A DNA stretch of 62,559 nucleotides from an uncultured Clostridia bacterium. Its GTDB lineage: Bacteria > Bacillota > Clostridia > Lachnospirales > Cellulosilyticaceae. Made by a program: the position numbers and the translations under genes. Below the pieces are notes generated by a model that was given only the letters and a program-made list of their open reading frames with translations, was not told where the DNA came from and did not search any database. How positions within the stretch are numbered: position 1 is the first letter of the stretch; each line of letters begins with the position of its first letter. Location of the stretch: assembly GCA_937921505.1 (NCBI GenBank), contig CAKZUB010000027.1, positions 1 through 62,559 on the forward strand, written 5' to 3'. This document shows, piece after piece, positions 1-6,281 of the stretch.

Positions 1-501
1 CATTAATTTATAGTGACCATAGTTTTCACCTGTTTCTAGTTCATGCCTTGTAGCCCATGCACACGCCTCAGTATAGCTGCTCATCTTACGCTGAATCGTT
101 TTAGTTGATACTCCATATTTAGCTGCTAAATGCTTTTTAAAAGCTTCTGTCTTCATGTCTATCTCTTTATTCATATACTTCTCTATATCCTTGCATAGTG
201 CTACTGCCTCAAAAAAGTGTTCTTCATATTTCTGCTTGTACCAGTTCAGTGGGCAATAAACATACCAAGGCACTTCTCCATCTACTTTCTGTTCAGCAGC
301 TACCTGTGCCTTATACTTTCTTCTAGCCTGTGTACTTAGAGAAGTAATACATATTAACACTCTTTCCTTCCCACCATTCGTATTTTCTTCTGTCTTTGTC
401 TTAAATTTATTTGGACTCCGTGTTATTCGTGAGGTAAGTCCTTTATAGGTAATTCCTTCTAGTATTGCCGCATCATCTAGTGTCACATAAATATTATCCA
501 T
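1..501 (-). CDS. Mu-like transposase, N-terminal part (runs off left edge)
   Basis: The frame is open from an ATG at 501 to the window edge with no stop, giving 167 residues. A GGAGGG ribosome site lies just upstream. The protein starts MDNIYVTLDDAAILEGITYK and continues with a basic segment containing GGKER and the phrase ITSLSTQARRKYKAQ. This layout resembles the winged-helix N-terminus of MuA-type DDE transposases of Gram-positive transposable phages. A second helix-turn-helix-like segment (YGVSTKTIQRKMSSYTEA) lies near residues 121-138. The catalytic DDE domain would be outside the window. In Mu this protein binds both phage ends and performs strand transfer. It is the distal visible gene of the minus-strand early operon. 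Recognition is from memory of the family; the neighbouring repressor and Ner-like gene support it. Confidence 0.7.
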   Translation of the reverse strand, partial: MDNIYVTLDDAAILEGITYKGLTSRITRSPNKFKTKTEENTNGGKERVLICITSLSTQARRKYKAQVAAEQKVDGEVPWYVYCPLNWYKQKYEEHFFEAVALCKDIEKYMNKEIDMKTEAFKKHLAAKYGVSTKTIQRKMSSYTEACAWATRHELETGENYGHYKLM

Positions 502-650
502 TGAGTCCCTCCTTTACAAAGAAGCGAATAAAGTGGTATACTGTAATTGAATTTTTTTGAAAGTGCCTTTTCTTTATAGGAGGGCGCTTTTTCTATTTTT
601 ACATATATCATCTCATGCTCCTTCGTCTAATGTAATTGCTGCGTATCAAT

Positions 651-971
651 TCATTTCCTTTCATCTTGCAGCTCTTTAAGCTTATATTCACAAGCTCCCA
701 TTTCCTTCATTACAAGCTCCCAAAGTTGTTTTGCTGAAAGTAGTTCTGCTCCTTTTGTAGCCATAATCTGTTGTATCTCTTTCTTGATCTGTCCTTCAAG
801 CTGCTGTTGTCTTTTCTCCAGCTCCTCTGACTGTCCTTCTAAAAACATGATTCTATTCTTATAAAATTCCTCCATCGTTTGTTGATCTAGTATCTTACTT
901 GTTGCAGTGTCTGATGTAACCTTGCTCAATAACTCATTAACCTTATCTGTTCCAACATGATTGATTGTCAT
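651..971 (-). CDS. Small coiled-coil phage early protein, function unknown
   Basis: Encodes 106 residues with a strong ribosome site (GGAGG) about 8 nt before the ATG. It starts 1 nt after the stop of the upstream Cro/Ner-like gene, so the two are translationally close and in one operon. The middle (about residues 36-75) is rich in E, K and Q with heptad-like spacing (EELEKRQQQLEGQIKKEIQQ), suggesting a coiled coil. No catalytic motif is visible. In Mu-like phages, small genes of unknown role commonly sit between ner and the transposase gene. I do not recognise the family. Confidence 0.65.
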   Translation of the reverse strand: MTINHVGTDKVNELLSKVTSDTATSKILDQQTMEEFYKNRIMFLEGQSEELEKRQQQLEGQIKKEIQQIMATKGAELLSAKQLWELVMKEMGACEYKLKELQDERK

Positions 972-972
972 C

Positions 973-1188
973 CTATATCACCTCCTGCATTTCATACTCC
1001 ATTTTTAAAACTCTAATTATATTAGGGATGTACTTAGTCCCTCGTCTTCTGCCATGTGTTATATGCCAGATATACTCCTCTGTAGCTCCTACTTCATCTG
1101 CAAGCTGCTTTTGAGTCATTCCTACTTCGATAAGTTTCTTTCTTACCTCGATTCCAAAAAGAACCTTGGGATCTCTTGATTTTGTCAT
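973..1188 (-). CDS. Cro/Ner-like XRE-type DNA-binding protein
   Basis: Encodes 71 residues with a strong ribosome site (AAGGAGGAGG). A helix-turn-helix spans about residues 22-50 (MTQKQLADEVGATEEYIWHI), in the arrangement seen in XRE/Cro proteins. It is one of the first genes of the leftward early operon facing the divergent repressor. That is the position of ner in Mu-like phages, where Ner turns down early transcription. The Ner role is inferred from position and fold only. Confidence 0.75.
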   Translation of the reverse strand: MTKSRDPKVLFGIEVRKKLIEVGMTQKQLADEVGATEEYIWHITHGRRRGTKYIPNIIRVLKMEYEMQEVI

Positions 1189-1316
1189 ATGCCTCCTCCT
1201 TGCCTACTCAAATGTCTATATTGATTGAATCTTTTTAACTATTACCTTATACTTGATTTAATAGCGTGTTGTACCAGAACATCCTATTCATACTAAAGCG
1301 AAAGGTGGTGATGTTT

Positions 1317-1604
1317 ATGAAATACTTAATCTCCTATGATTTATCTGGAGACAGAGATTATCCTACTCTAGAAACTGCTATATCAGCTGTATCTTTAGGA
1401 AGATGCAACCATATACTTGGGTCAGTCTGGATTATAGATTCTCCCTTTAATTCAAAAGAAATATATAACCAACTATATGCTCATATTGCTGATATGCAAT
1501 TGATTGTTTGTGAAATACTTCCTGATAACTGTGAAGGTTTTATTCCCCCTATACTAAAAAGTCAGTTACGGGTTTCCTTTACAGATGTAATCAATGATTT
1601 ATAA
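1317..1604 (+). CDS. SinR-family (Cas2-like fold) small protein
   Basis: The likely start is ATG 1317 (MKYLISYDL), because GGTGG at about 1304-1308 is correctly spaced for it. The ATG at 1311 is too close to that site. The 95-residue product has the opening strand MKYLISYDL, then GSVWIIDSPFNSKEIYNQL and LIVCEI, the alternating pattern of the ferredoxin-like Cas2/VapD fold. Stand-alone members are often labelled SinR family in phages and islands. No cas1, other cas gene or repeat array is nearby, so a CRISPR role is not supported. It lies on the opposite strand to the early operon it interrupts, and its end overlaps the 3' end of the gene at 1562-2044 by 43 bp. Confidence 0.65.
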   Translation: MKYLISYDLSGDRDYPTLETAISAVSLGRCNHILGSVWIIDSPFNSKEIYNQLYAHIADMQLIVCEILPDNCEGFIPPILKSQLRVSFTDVINDL

Positions 1605-2044
1605 TTCCGCGAAGTGGTGTCTTTTATTGAGACATCACTTTTTTTGATATACTCACGTATAAACTTTTTTATTTTAACTTCAATTCCTAACTTGAGTTGT
1701 GATTCTTGTACCCCAGGAAGTTTTCCCTTGCTATATTCAGTTACAGTATTTACAATTCTATTCACTAAATCCTCTAGTTCTTCTTTATCCTCTTCGCTAA
1801 ATATATTTTCTGCCTTAAATGTTTTCAATTCTTCTTCTGTCATACGCATACGCATGGTAATAGGATAAATTTCTTCCTGTATTTGAAATATATATCTTCG
1901 CACAGTGCTATAAGACGGACCTTCAATCTCTTCTTTTTGCACTTTTTCTAAAAACTTTTTATAAAGCTCTTGAGTCGAACATGGTAGAGTACTATCAAGA
2001 TAAATATTTTTAATGATCATCTGCATTTCTTTTGTTAATACCAT
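1562..2044 (-). CDS. First gene of phage early operon, putative HTH protein
   Basis: Encodes 160 residues with a strong ribosome site (AGGGAGGAAG). The N-terminal half contains CSTQELYKKF and GPSYSTVRRYIFQIQ, which could form a helix-turn-helix. The middle is acidic and helical (EEDKEELEDLVNRIVNTV) and the C-terminus is lysine-rich. It is the gene nearest the consensus early promoter, after a leader of about 200 nt. I do not recognise the family. Its 3' end overlaps the convergent Cas2-like gene. Codon use looks normal, so I keep it as real. Confidence 0.65.
   Translation of the reverse strand: MVLTKEMQMIIKNIYLDSTLPCSTQELYKKFLEKVQKEEIEGPSYSTVRRYIFQIQEEIYPITMRMRMTEEELKTFKAENIFSEEDKEELEDLVNRIVNTVTEYSKGKLPGVQESQLKLGIEVKIKKFIREYIKKSDVSIKDTTSRNYKSLITSVKETRN
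1612..1645 (+). terminator. Intrinsic terminator of the Cas2-like gene
   Basis: A 10-bp stem (1612-1621 with 1631-1640, one G-T pair) with a 9-nt loop is followed by a run of T, 8 bp after the Cas2-like stop codon. It lies inside the coding region of the opposing gene 1562-2044, so the hairpin sequence is also constrained as codons. Confidence 0.7.
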
Positions 2045-2249
2045 TTATAACTTCCTCCCTTATTTAGTTTTTTACTCCTTCCAGTGCCTTTTGGATATGT
2101 ACGCACTCTCCCTTTTTTTAAGATAGGTTTTTTGATAAGATTATAGTTCAAAATAAATAAACAGGAATTTTTTGGATATTTTCAGAAAATAGATTTAAAT
2201 ATCCGGTTGGGTGTGTTACTATCTTGGTAGGTTTTCATATCATATCACA
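2045..2249 (-). other. Untranslated leader of the phage early operon
   Basis: About 200 nt separate the consensus early promoter (-10 at 2250-2255) from the first start codon at 2044. The stretch carries no gene. It contains an imperfect hairpin with 8-bp arms (about 2173-2180 with 2196-2203) and a T-rich segment. No known riboswitch motif was recognised. Confidence 0.4.
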
Positions 2250-2279
2250 ATTATAATTCAACAATCGTTGAACTGTCAA
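2250..2279 (-). promoter_or_regulatory. Early promoter of the leftward phage operon
   Basis: On the minus strand there is an exact consensus -35 TTGACA (2279-2274), an 18-bp spacer and an exact consensus -10 TATAAT (2255-2250). Operator O1 (2257-2272) fills the spacer almost completely, so repressor binding would block RNA polymerase directly. Confidence 0.85.
2257..2272. promoter_or_regulatory. Phage operator O1
   Basis: Perfect 16-bp palindrome of the form TTCAAC-N4-GTTGAA, here with AATC in the centre, located between the -35 and -10 of the early promoter. Confidence 0.85.
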
Positions 2280-2287
2280 GTAATAAA

Positions 2288-2303
2288 TACAACTTTTGTT
2301 GAA
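2288..2303. promoter_or_regulatory. Phage operator O2
   Basis: Same 16-bp palindrome with one changed base (TACAAC-TTTT-GTTGAA), starting exactly 31 bp after O1. It lies upstream of a TATAAG (2305-2310) that could be the -10 of the rightward repressor promoter, so it would cover that promoter's upstream part. Confidence 0.8.
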
Positions 2304-2318
2304 TTATAAGATTTTAAG

Positions 2319-2334
2319 TTCAACAAAAGTTGAA
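2319..2334. promoter_or_regulatory. Phage operator O3
   Basis: Perfect copy TTCAAC-AAAA-GTTGAA, starting exactly 31 bp after O2. It lies just before the repressor ribosome site, probably at or just after the transcription start, so it would serve autoregulation. Confidence 0.8.
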
Positions 2335-2350
2335 TAGAGGAGGCTGTAGT

Positions 2351-2812
2351 ATGAATGACGTTGATCCAATTGCTTTTGGTAAAAGACTTAAAGAAGCATT
2401 GAAAAATAGTAACATCACTCAAAAAGATCTTGCTCAAAATATTGGTGTATCTAAAACTGCTATTAATAATTATGTTCAAGGTCGTATTCCTGATACTGTT
2501 ATACTGTATCAATTAGCTTTAAAATGTAATGTTTCCATTGAATGGTTTTTAACTGGAAAAGATTCCAGCACTATAAGTTCAACACATGTTGAATCAATTG
2601 AAACAAAAGGTAATCTTGTGCTTTTAAGTAGCGAAGAAGAATATCTTATTAGTTTAATTAGACAATTACCTGCTCGTGATCGCATAAAACTTGAAGGCAT
2701 TGTTGAAGCAAAAATAGCTGAAGCTGAGGTACCTAAGAACAAAGTGCAGAACTCATCAACCTGCAAGACTGGAAGCGGAGAAGAGGCAGCCACTCTTGAG
2801 CAGTTGGCTTAA
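2351..2812 (+). CDS. Phage repressor, XRE family
   Basis: The start is ATG 2351, 8 nt after GAGGAGG; the longer reading from TTG 2330 would begin inside operator O3. The 153-residue product has an N-terminal helix-turn-helix at about residues 20-45 (ITQKDLAQNIGVSKTAINNY), as in C1/CI-type repressors, and a region at about 90-125 that may oligomerise (EEEYLISLIRQLPARDRIKLEG). It is transcribed away from the early operon, as the c gene is in Mu. The four palindromes around and in the gene are its probable binding sites. No autocleavage Ser/Lys domain is visible, so SOS induction by self-cleavage is not indicated. Confidence 0.85.
   Translation: MNDVDPIAFGKRLKEALKNSNITQKDLAQNIGVSKTAINNYVQGRIPDTVILYQLALKCNVSIEWFLTGKDSSTISSTHVESIETKGNLVLLSSEEEYLISLIRQLPARDRIKLEGIVEAKIAEAEVPKNKVQNSSTCKTGSGEEAATLEQLA
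2578..2593. promoter_or_regulatory. Operator O4 inside the repressor gene
   Basis: Perfect copy TTCAAC-ACAT-GTTGAA within the repressor coding sequence, 259 bp after the start of O3. An exact 12-base match to the consensus half-sites is unlikely to be chance. It could serve as an auxiliary site for looping. Confidence 0.65.
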
Positions 2813-2885
2813 TTTTTTATGCCTTTTATGGTATGATTTCATATCATTATAAAAAATACATTTATAAGGAAGTAACTCATACATA

Positions 2886-2992
2886 CTATGAAGAATTGAT
2901 TTTACTGCTATTTTTTATAACTAACTGCGCTTAACCCTTGATTTAACGTCAATTCTTCATAGATCATGCCTTTTTGCAAATATGAAGAATTG
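2886..2992. repeat. Three copies of a 12-13 bp word (two direct, one inverted)
   Basis: CTATGAAGAATTG occurs at 2886-2898, its exact 13-bp reverse complement at 2950-2962, and TATGAAGAATTG again at 2981-2992. The first two form an inverted repeat with a 51-bp spacer. Candidate transposase or regulatory sites at the phage end. Confidence 0.7.
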
Positions 2993-3124
2993 CAAAACAC
3001 CTATTAGCACCTTAAAACATAGCTTTTAAGCACCCGTATAACAGCATTGTTATATCATTGATACTATTTTATAACGCTTGTTACTCAACACTTTAAATGA
3101 TTTGTACACATGCAGAATAACAGT

Positions 3125-3146
3125 CCTATAACGAGCCTATAACGAA
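3125..3146 (+). repeat. 11-bp tandem repeat CCTATAACGA(G/A)
   Basis: Two adjacent 11-bp units differing only in the last base. Related TATAAC words occur at about 3038, 3049 (inverted) and 3069, giving a cluster across about 110 bp. Confidence 0.65.
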
Positions 3147-3383
3147 TAACTACTAGTAAACATGATTTTAGGTTGATGAGACAGCTGACACTTGTTGCTA
3201 AAAACAACAAAAAGCCTATAAACCTTTATTTTTCAAGGCCTACACGCTTTTTCAATATTTTTGCATTATATTTGTCACTTCTCATCCCACTTATTCACAT
3301 GCCAGTGTGAATATATCCCATGTTATCAACGGTTTTCCCTGTTTATCTCACTATATCCCGGTTCTATTATTGGGACAGTTATT

Positions 3384-3827
3384 CTACAAATGTACACCAC
3401 TAATAAGAATTATAATACTGAAGAATATATACTTTTTTATATTTGCAAATTGTGTGATACATTTAATACCTATTAGGATATAAATAATCTCTAATAAGTC
3501 TATTATAAATTGACCTTTGCCATTGGAATAGAATCCTTGAATTTCTAAATGAATAAACTCATCATAATAAAATTTTAAAATAAGCAAAATAGAAATAACA
3601 ACATACCCAACGCTAATGACATTAGCTTTATTATTTTGTTTATTATTCAAGTGTTTAAATACTACAAATAAGCCTGCCATACTCATTAAAATCATCAGTG
3701 CAGTACAAAGATTACTCCATATAGATTGTTTAAACAGCGGATCCATATTAAACGTTACAATACTTATTATAATAACCATCTCTAAGATTTGCTTAAAGCC
3801 TTTGGTAATCACTTCTTTAATTGCCAT
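3384..3827 (-). CDS. Putative membrane protein, possibly cut by the prophage
   Basis: Encodes 147 residues with an AGGAG ribosome site before the ATG. Four hydrophobic segments are visible (about residues 15-27, 40-57, 68-85 and 108-125), with a further one at the C-terminus (YIFFSIIILISG). I do not recognise the family. The last three codons and the stop lie in the sequence that would belong to the phage if its end is at 3396. The host reading frame may therefore have been truncated by insertion. It could equally be a complete small protein. It lies between the prophage and the threonine operon on the same strand as the latter. Confidence 0.55.
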   Translation of the reverse strand: MAIKEVITKGFKQILEMVIIISIVTFNMDPLFKQSIWSNLCTALMILMSMAGLFVVFKHLNNKQNNKANVISVGYVVISILLILKFYYDEFIHLEIQGFYSNGKGQFIIDLLEIIYILIGIKCITQFANIKKYIFFSIIILISGVHL

Positions 3828-3929
3828 AGAAATCTCCTACTATGTTAGTCTAAATAAATTATACTACGGTTTATATAAATCTTCAAATGATTATGTATGA
3901 ACTATCGCTTAAACTGAGTAACTTTTTAT

Positions 3930-3973
3930 AAAAAATGTGTCATAAAAGATATGTTATTTATCTTTTATGACAC
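3930..3973 (-). terminator. Terminator of the threonine operon
   Basis: Perfect 15-bp stem (3937-3951 with 3959-3973) and 7-nt loop, followed on the minus strand by ATTTTTTAT. It lies 15 bp after the thrB stop. Confidence 0.85.
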
Positions 3974-3987
3974 TTAAACTTTCAAAC

Positions 3988-4896
3988 TTAATATTTGAGT
4001 TCTTCATTGATCCAAACCTTAGCACCTTCGTTATCAACTTGCAGCATCTGAACTTGCCACTTGTCTGGCAACGTGTTTAAATAGTGTGCCATTTCCTTTC
4101 TAAAAGCAACCACATTTTTAATAACTGCAATAAGTGTAGGACCTGCGCCACTTAAAAATGCACCCTTAGCACCATATGACTTGGCCCTATCTATAATTTC
4201 ATACATATGAGGTATAAGTTTTGCACGATAAGGTTCATGTAGTCGGTCATCCATCGCTAGACTTAAATTATCTATATCTCCCGTAATCATAGATGCCGCA
4301 AGAAGTGCTGCTCTAGATGAATTAAAAATAGCATCTTGTAATGATATCTCTTGAGGCAAAACACTCCTTGCAAGCTCAGTAGATAATGTAAAATCTGGAA
4401 TCATTACTGCAAAATGCATATTTTCAGCTACTTTAATTTTTACATATTTCATATCCTTTGCATTCATCGCTCCAATTGTCATTCCTCCAAGCAGAGCTGG
4501 TGTTGTATTATCTGGGTGCCCTTCAATTTGAGCTGCTATTTGTACGAGTTCTTCTTTTGAAAAAAAGCTTTTACTGAGTGCATTACCAATGTGCAGCCCT
4601 GCAACAATGCATGCCGCACTACTTCCAAGCCCTCTAGTATGTGGAATGCTATCTTGTTGTATGAGTCTTATTCCTGGCAGAGGTTTTCCTATATTATGAT
4701 AAAAATACTGTATTGTCTTATAAATAAGATTTGTTTCATCAGTAGGTATTTGTGTATTACCTTCTTGAATAATAATTTCAAATCCTTTTTTGATTTCTTC
4801 TGCATAGACAATATTATACATACTAAGTGCCATGCCTATACTATCAAACCCTGGTCCCATATTTGCCGTTGTAGCTGGTACTTTTACTTTAATCAT
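3988..4896 (-). CDS. thrB: Homoserine kinase
   Basis: The product phosphorylates homoserine to O-phosphohomoserine, the step before threonine synthase. The 302-residue length fits the family. It starts with the typical MIKVKVPATTANMGPGFD. The GHMP-kinase ATP loop PHTRGLGSSAA is at residues 85-95, and the C-terminal GHMP glycine motif (GAKGAFLSGAGPTLIAV) is near residues 243-260. It is the last gene of the ACT-hom-apgM-lysC-thrB operon, and a strong terminator follows. No threonine synthase gene (thrC) is in the window, so it must be elsewhere. Confidence 0.95.
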   Translation of the reverse strand: MIKVKVPATTANMGPGFDSIGMALSMYNIVYAEEIKKGFEIIIQEGNTQIPTDETNLIYKTIQYFYHNIGKPLPGIRLIQQDSIPHTRGLGSSAACIVAGLHIGNALSKSFFSKEELVQIAAQIEGHPDNTTPALLGGMTIGAMNAKDMKYVKIKVAENMHFAVMIPDFTLSTELARSVLPQEISLQDAIFNSSRAALLAASMITGDIDNLSLAMDDRLHEPYRAKLIPHMYEIIDRAKSYGAKGAFLSGAGPTLIAVIKNVVAFRKEMAHYLNTLPDKWQVQMLQVDNEGAKVWINEELKY

Positions 4897-4936
4897 GATG
4901 TATCCTTTATTCCTTTCTTGATGTATAGCGAATTAT

Positions 4937-4971
4937 AAAAGGTGAGGGATAGTTTTTATCACTCACCTTTT
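4937..4971 (-). other. Hairpin between lysC and thrB
   Basis: Stem of 10 perfect pairs (4937-4946 with 4962-4971), extended inward with one mismatch. On the minus strand it is not followed by a clear T run, so it is more likely an attenuating or mRNA-stabilising hairpin than a full terminator. Confidence 0.5.
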
Positions 4972-4982
4972 ATGCTTTTCAA

Positions 4983-6191
4983 TTACTCAGCTAAATCAAA
5001 TTTTCCATGTATTGCATTCATGGCTCTATGCATTTCTTTTCTATCTATAAGTATTGAGATTTTAATTTCTGAAGTAGAAATCATGTGAATATTAATACCA
5101 CAATCATACATTGCTTCAAACATCTTAGACGCAACCCCTGTATTAGCTACCATACCCGCTCCTACAACTGATACTTTTGCTAAGTTCTCGTTATAATCTA
5201 CGCTTTTGGCTCCCCAGCGATGCATATTTTGGGCAATGACTTCTTTTGCATCTTCAAGTGCTGTATCTGGTATTGTAAATGAAATATCTTTTGTCTTATC
5301 ACGTCCAATTGACTGTAAAATGATATCTACATTAACATTTTTCTTTGCAAGAGTTGCAAAAATATCAAATGCCTTTCCTGGTGTATCTTGTAATCCTATT
5401 AAAGATACACGTGCAATTTCATCATCACCTGCTACGCCGCTAATTAACATTTCTTCCATTTTACATGCCTCCTTAACTATTGTTCCTTCTGCATTTGTTA
5501 AACTTGATCTTACAACTAATTCTACATTGTATTTTTTGGCTACTTCAACAGATCTATTATGAAGTACTTTAGCTCCTAGTGAAGCAAGTTCCAACATTTC
5601 ATTATAAGTAATTTCTTCTAATTTTTTTGCATCTTTTACGACTCTTGGATCTGCTGTATAAACACCGTCTACGTCAGTATAAATTTCACACTTATCTGCA
5701 TTGAGTGCCGCTGCTATTGCCACAGCTGTTGTATCTGATCCGCCTCTTCCAAGTGTCGTAATATCATCAAAACGATTCATGCCTTGAAAACCAGTCACAA
5801 GTACAATATTCTTCCTGTCTAGTTCTCTTCTTATTCTATCTGGCTTTATTCTTTTAAGTCTGGCGTTGCTATAGGCTGAAGTTGTGATCATTCCAACTTG
5901 ATAAGCATTTAAAGAAACGCAAGGATACCCAAGTTCTGCAAGTGCCATAGCCATTAAAGCTACTGATTGCTGTTCTCCTGTTGCAAGAAGCATATCCATC
6001 TCACGTTTAGGTGGGTTTTTACTAATTTCTTTTGCTTTTGTAATAAGATCGTCTGTCGTATCTCCCTGTGCTGAGAGAACTACAATAACATCATTTCCTT
6101 TTTTATAAGTTTCAGCAACTCTTTTAGCTACATTATATACTCTCTCGGCGTTGGCGACTGAGCTTCCTCCAAATTTTTGTACAATTAACAC
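4983..6191 (-). CDS. lysC: Aspartate kinase
   Basis: Catalyses aspartate to aspartyl phosphate, the first step of the aspartate amino acid family. The 402 residues start with MLIVQKFGGSSVANAERV, carrying the KFGGSS signature at residues 6-11. The TTLGRGGSDTTAVAIAAAL segment near residue 145-163 is also characteristic. The C-terminal third is a pair of ACT domains for feedback control (SGVAGDDEIARVSLIGLQD and ISTSEIKISILID). The start is a GTG with GGAGG 9 nt upstream. It is monofunctional; homoserine dehydrogenase is a separate gene two places upstream. Its place with hom and thrB suggests a threonine-directed isozyme. Confidence 0.95.
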   Translation of the reverse strand: MLIVQKFGGSSVANAERVYNVAKRVAETYKKGNDVIVVLSAQGDTTDDLITKAKEISKNPPKREMDMLLATGEQQSVALMAMALAELGYPCVSLNAYQVGMITTSAYSNARLKRIKPDRIRRELDRKNIVLVTGFQGMNRFDDITTLGRGGSDTTAVAIAAALNADKCEIYTDVDGVYTADPRVVKDAKKLEEITYNEMLELASLGAKVLHNRSVEVAKKYNVELVVRSSLTNAEGTIVKEACKMEEMLISGVAGDDEIARVSLIGLQDTPGKAFDIFATLAKKNVNVDIILQSIGRDKTKDISFTIPDTALEDAKEVIAQNMHRWGAKSVDYNENLAKVSVVGAGMVANTGVASKMFEAMYDCGINIHMISTSEIKISILIDRKEMHRAMNAIHGKFDLAE

Positions 6192-6281
6192 TTCATTTCC
6201 TCCTCTAACAATTGTTGTTTACAAACTATTTATAATAATAGTAATCCTCTACCGCTTTACTTTAAATTCACTGCTTATTTA

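Larger units (their letters stand above)
2813..3396. other. Repeat-rich gene-free stretch, probable transposable-phage terminus
   Basis: No credible gene is present. The stretch contains three copies of TATGAAGAATTG (one inverted), several TATAAC(G) words including an 11-bp tandem pair, a symmetric hairpin at about 3210-3253 (AAAAAGC/GCTTTTT with inner CCTT/AAGG), and three ATATCCC-like words near 3284, 3315 and 3355. In Mu the repressor gene points toward the left phage end, which carries several transposase sites. A minus-strand terminus beginning TGTACATTTGTAG would place the phage/host junction at 3396. The exact end is a guess. Confidence 0.4.

Noticed and set aside
1317..1604. CRISPR-associated Cas2
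   Set aside because: No cas1, effector genes or repeat-spacer array are present, and the sequence fits stand-alone SinR-type proteins better.
1614..1868. Plus-strand frame opposite 1562-2044
   Set aside because: Low-complexity Ser/Leu product, antisense to a better-supported gene, and it starts inside a terminator hairpin.
2257..2334. SOS (DinR/LexA) boxes
   Set aside because: The palindromes are TTCAAC-N4-GTTGAA, not the GAAC-N4-GTTC core of Gram-positive SOS boxes. Their number and place fit operators of the adjacent phage repressor better.
3261..3476. Plus-strand frame of 71 codons
   Set aside because: No ribosome site, composition unlike neighbours, and it crosses the probable phage/host junction.
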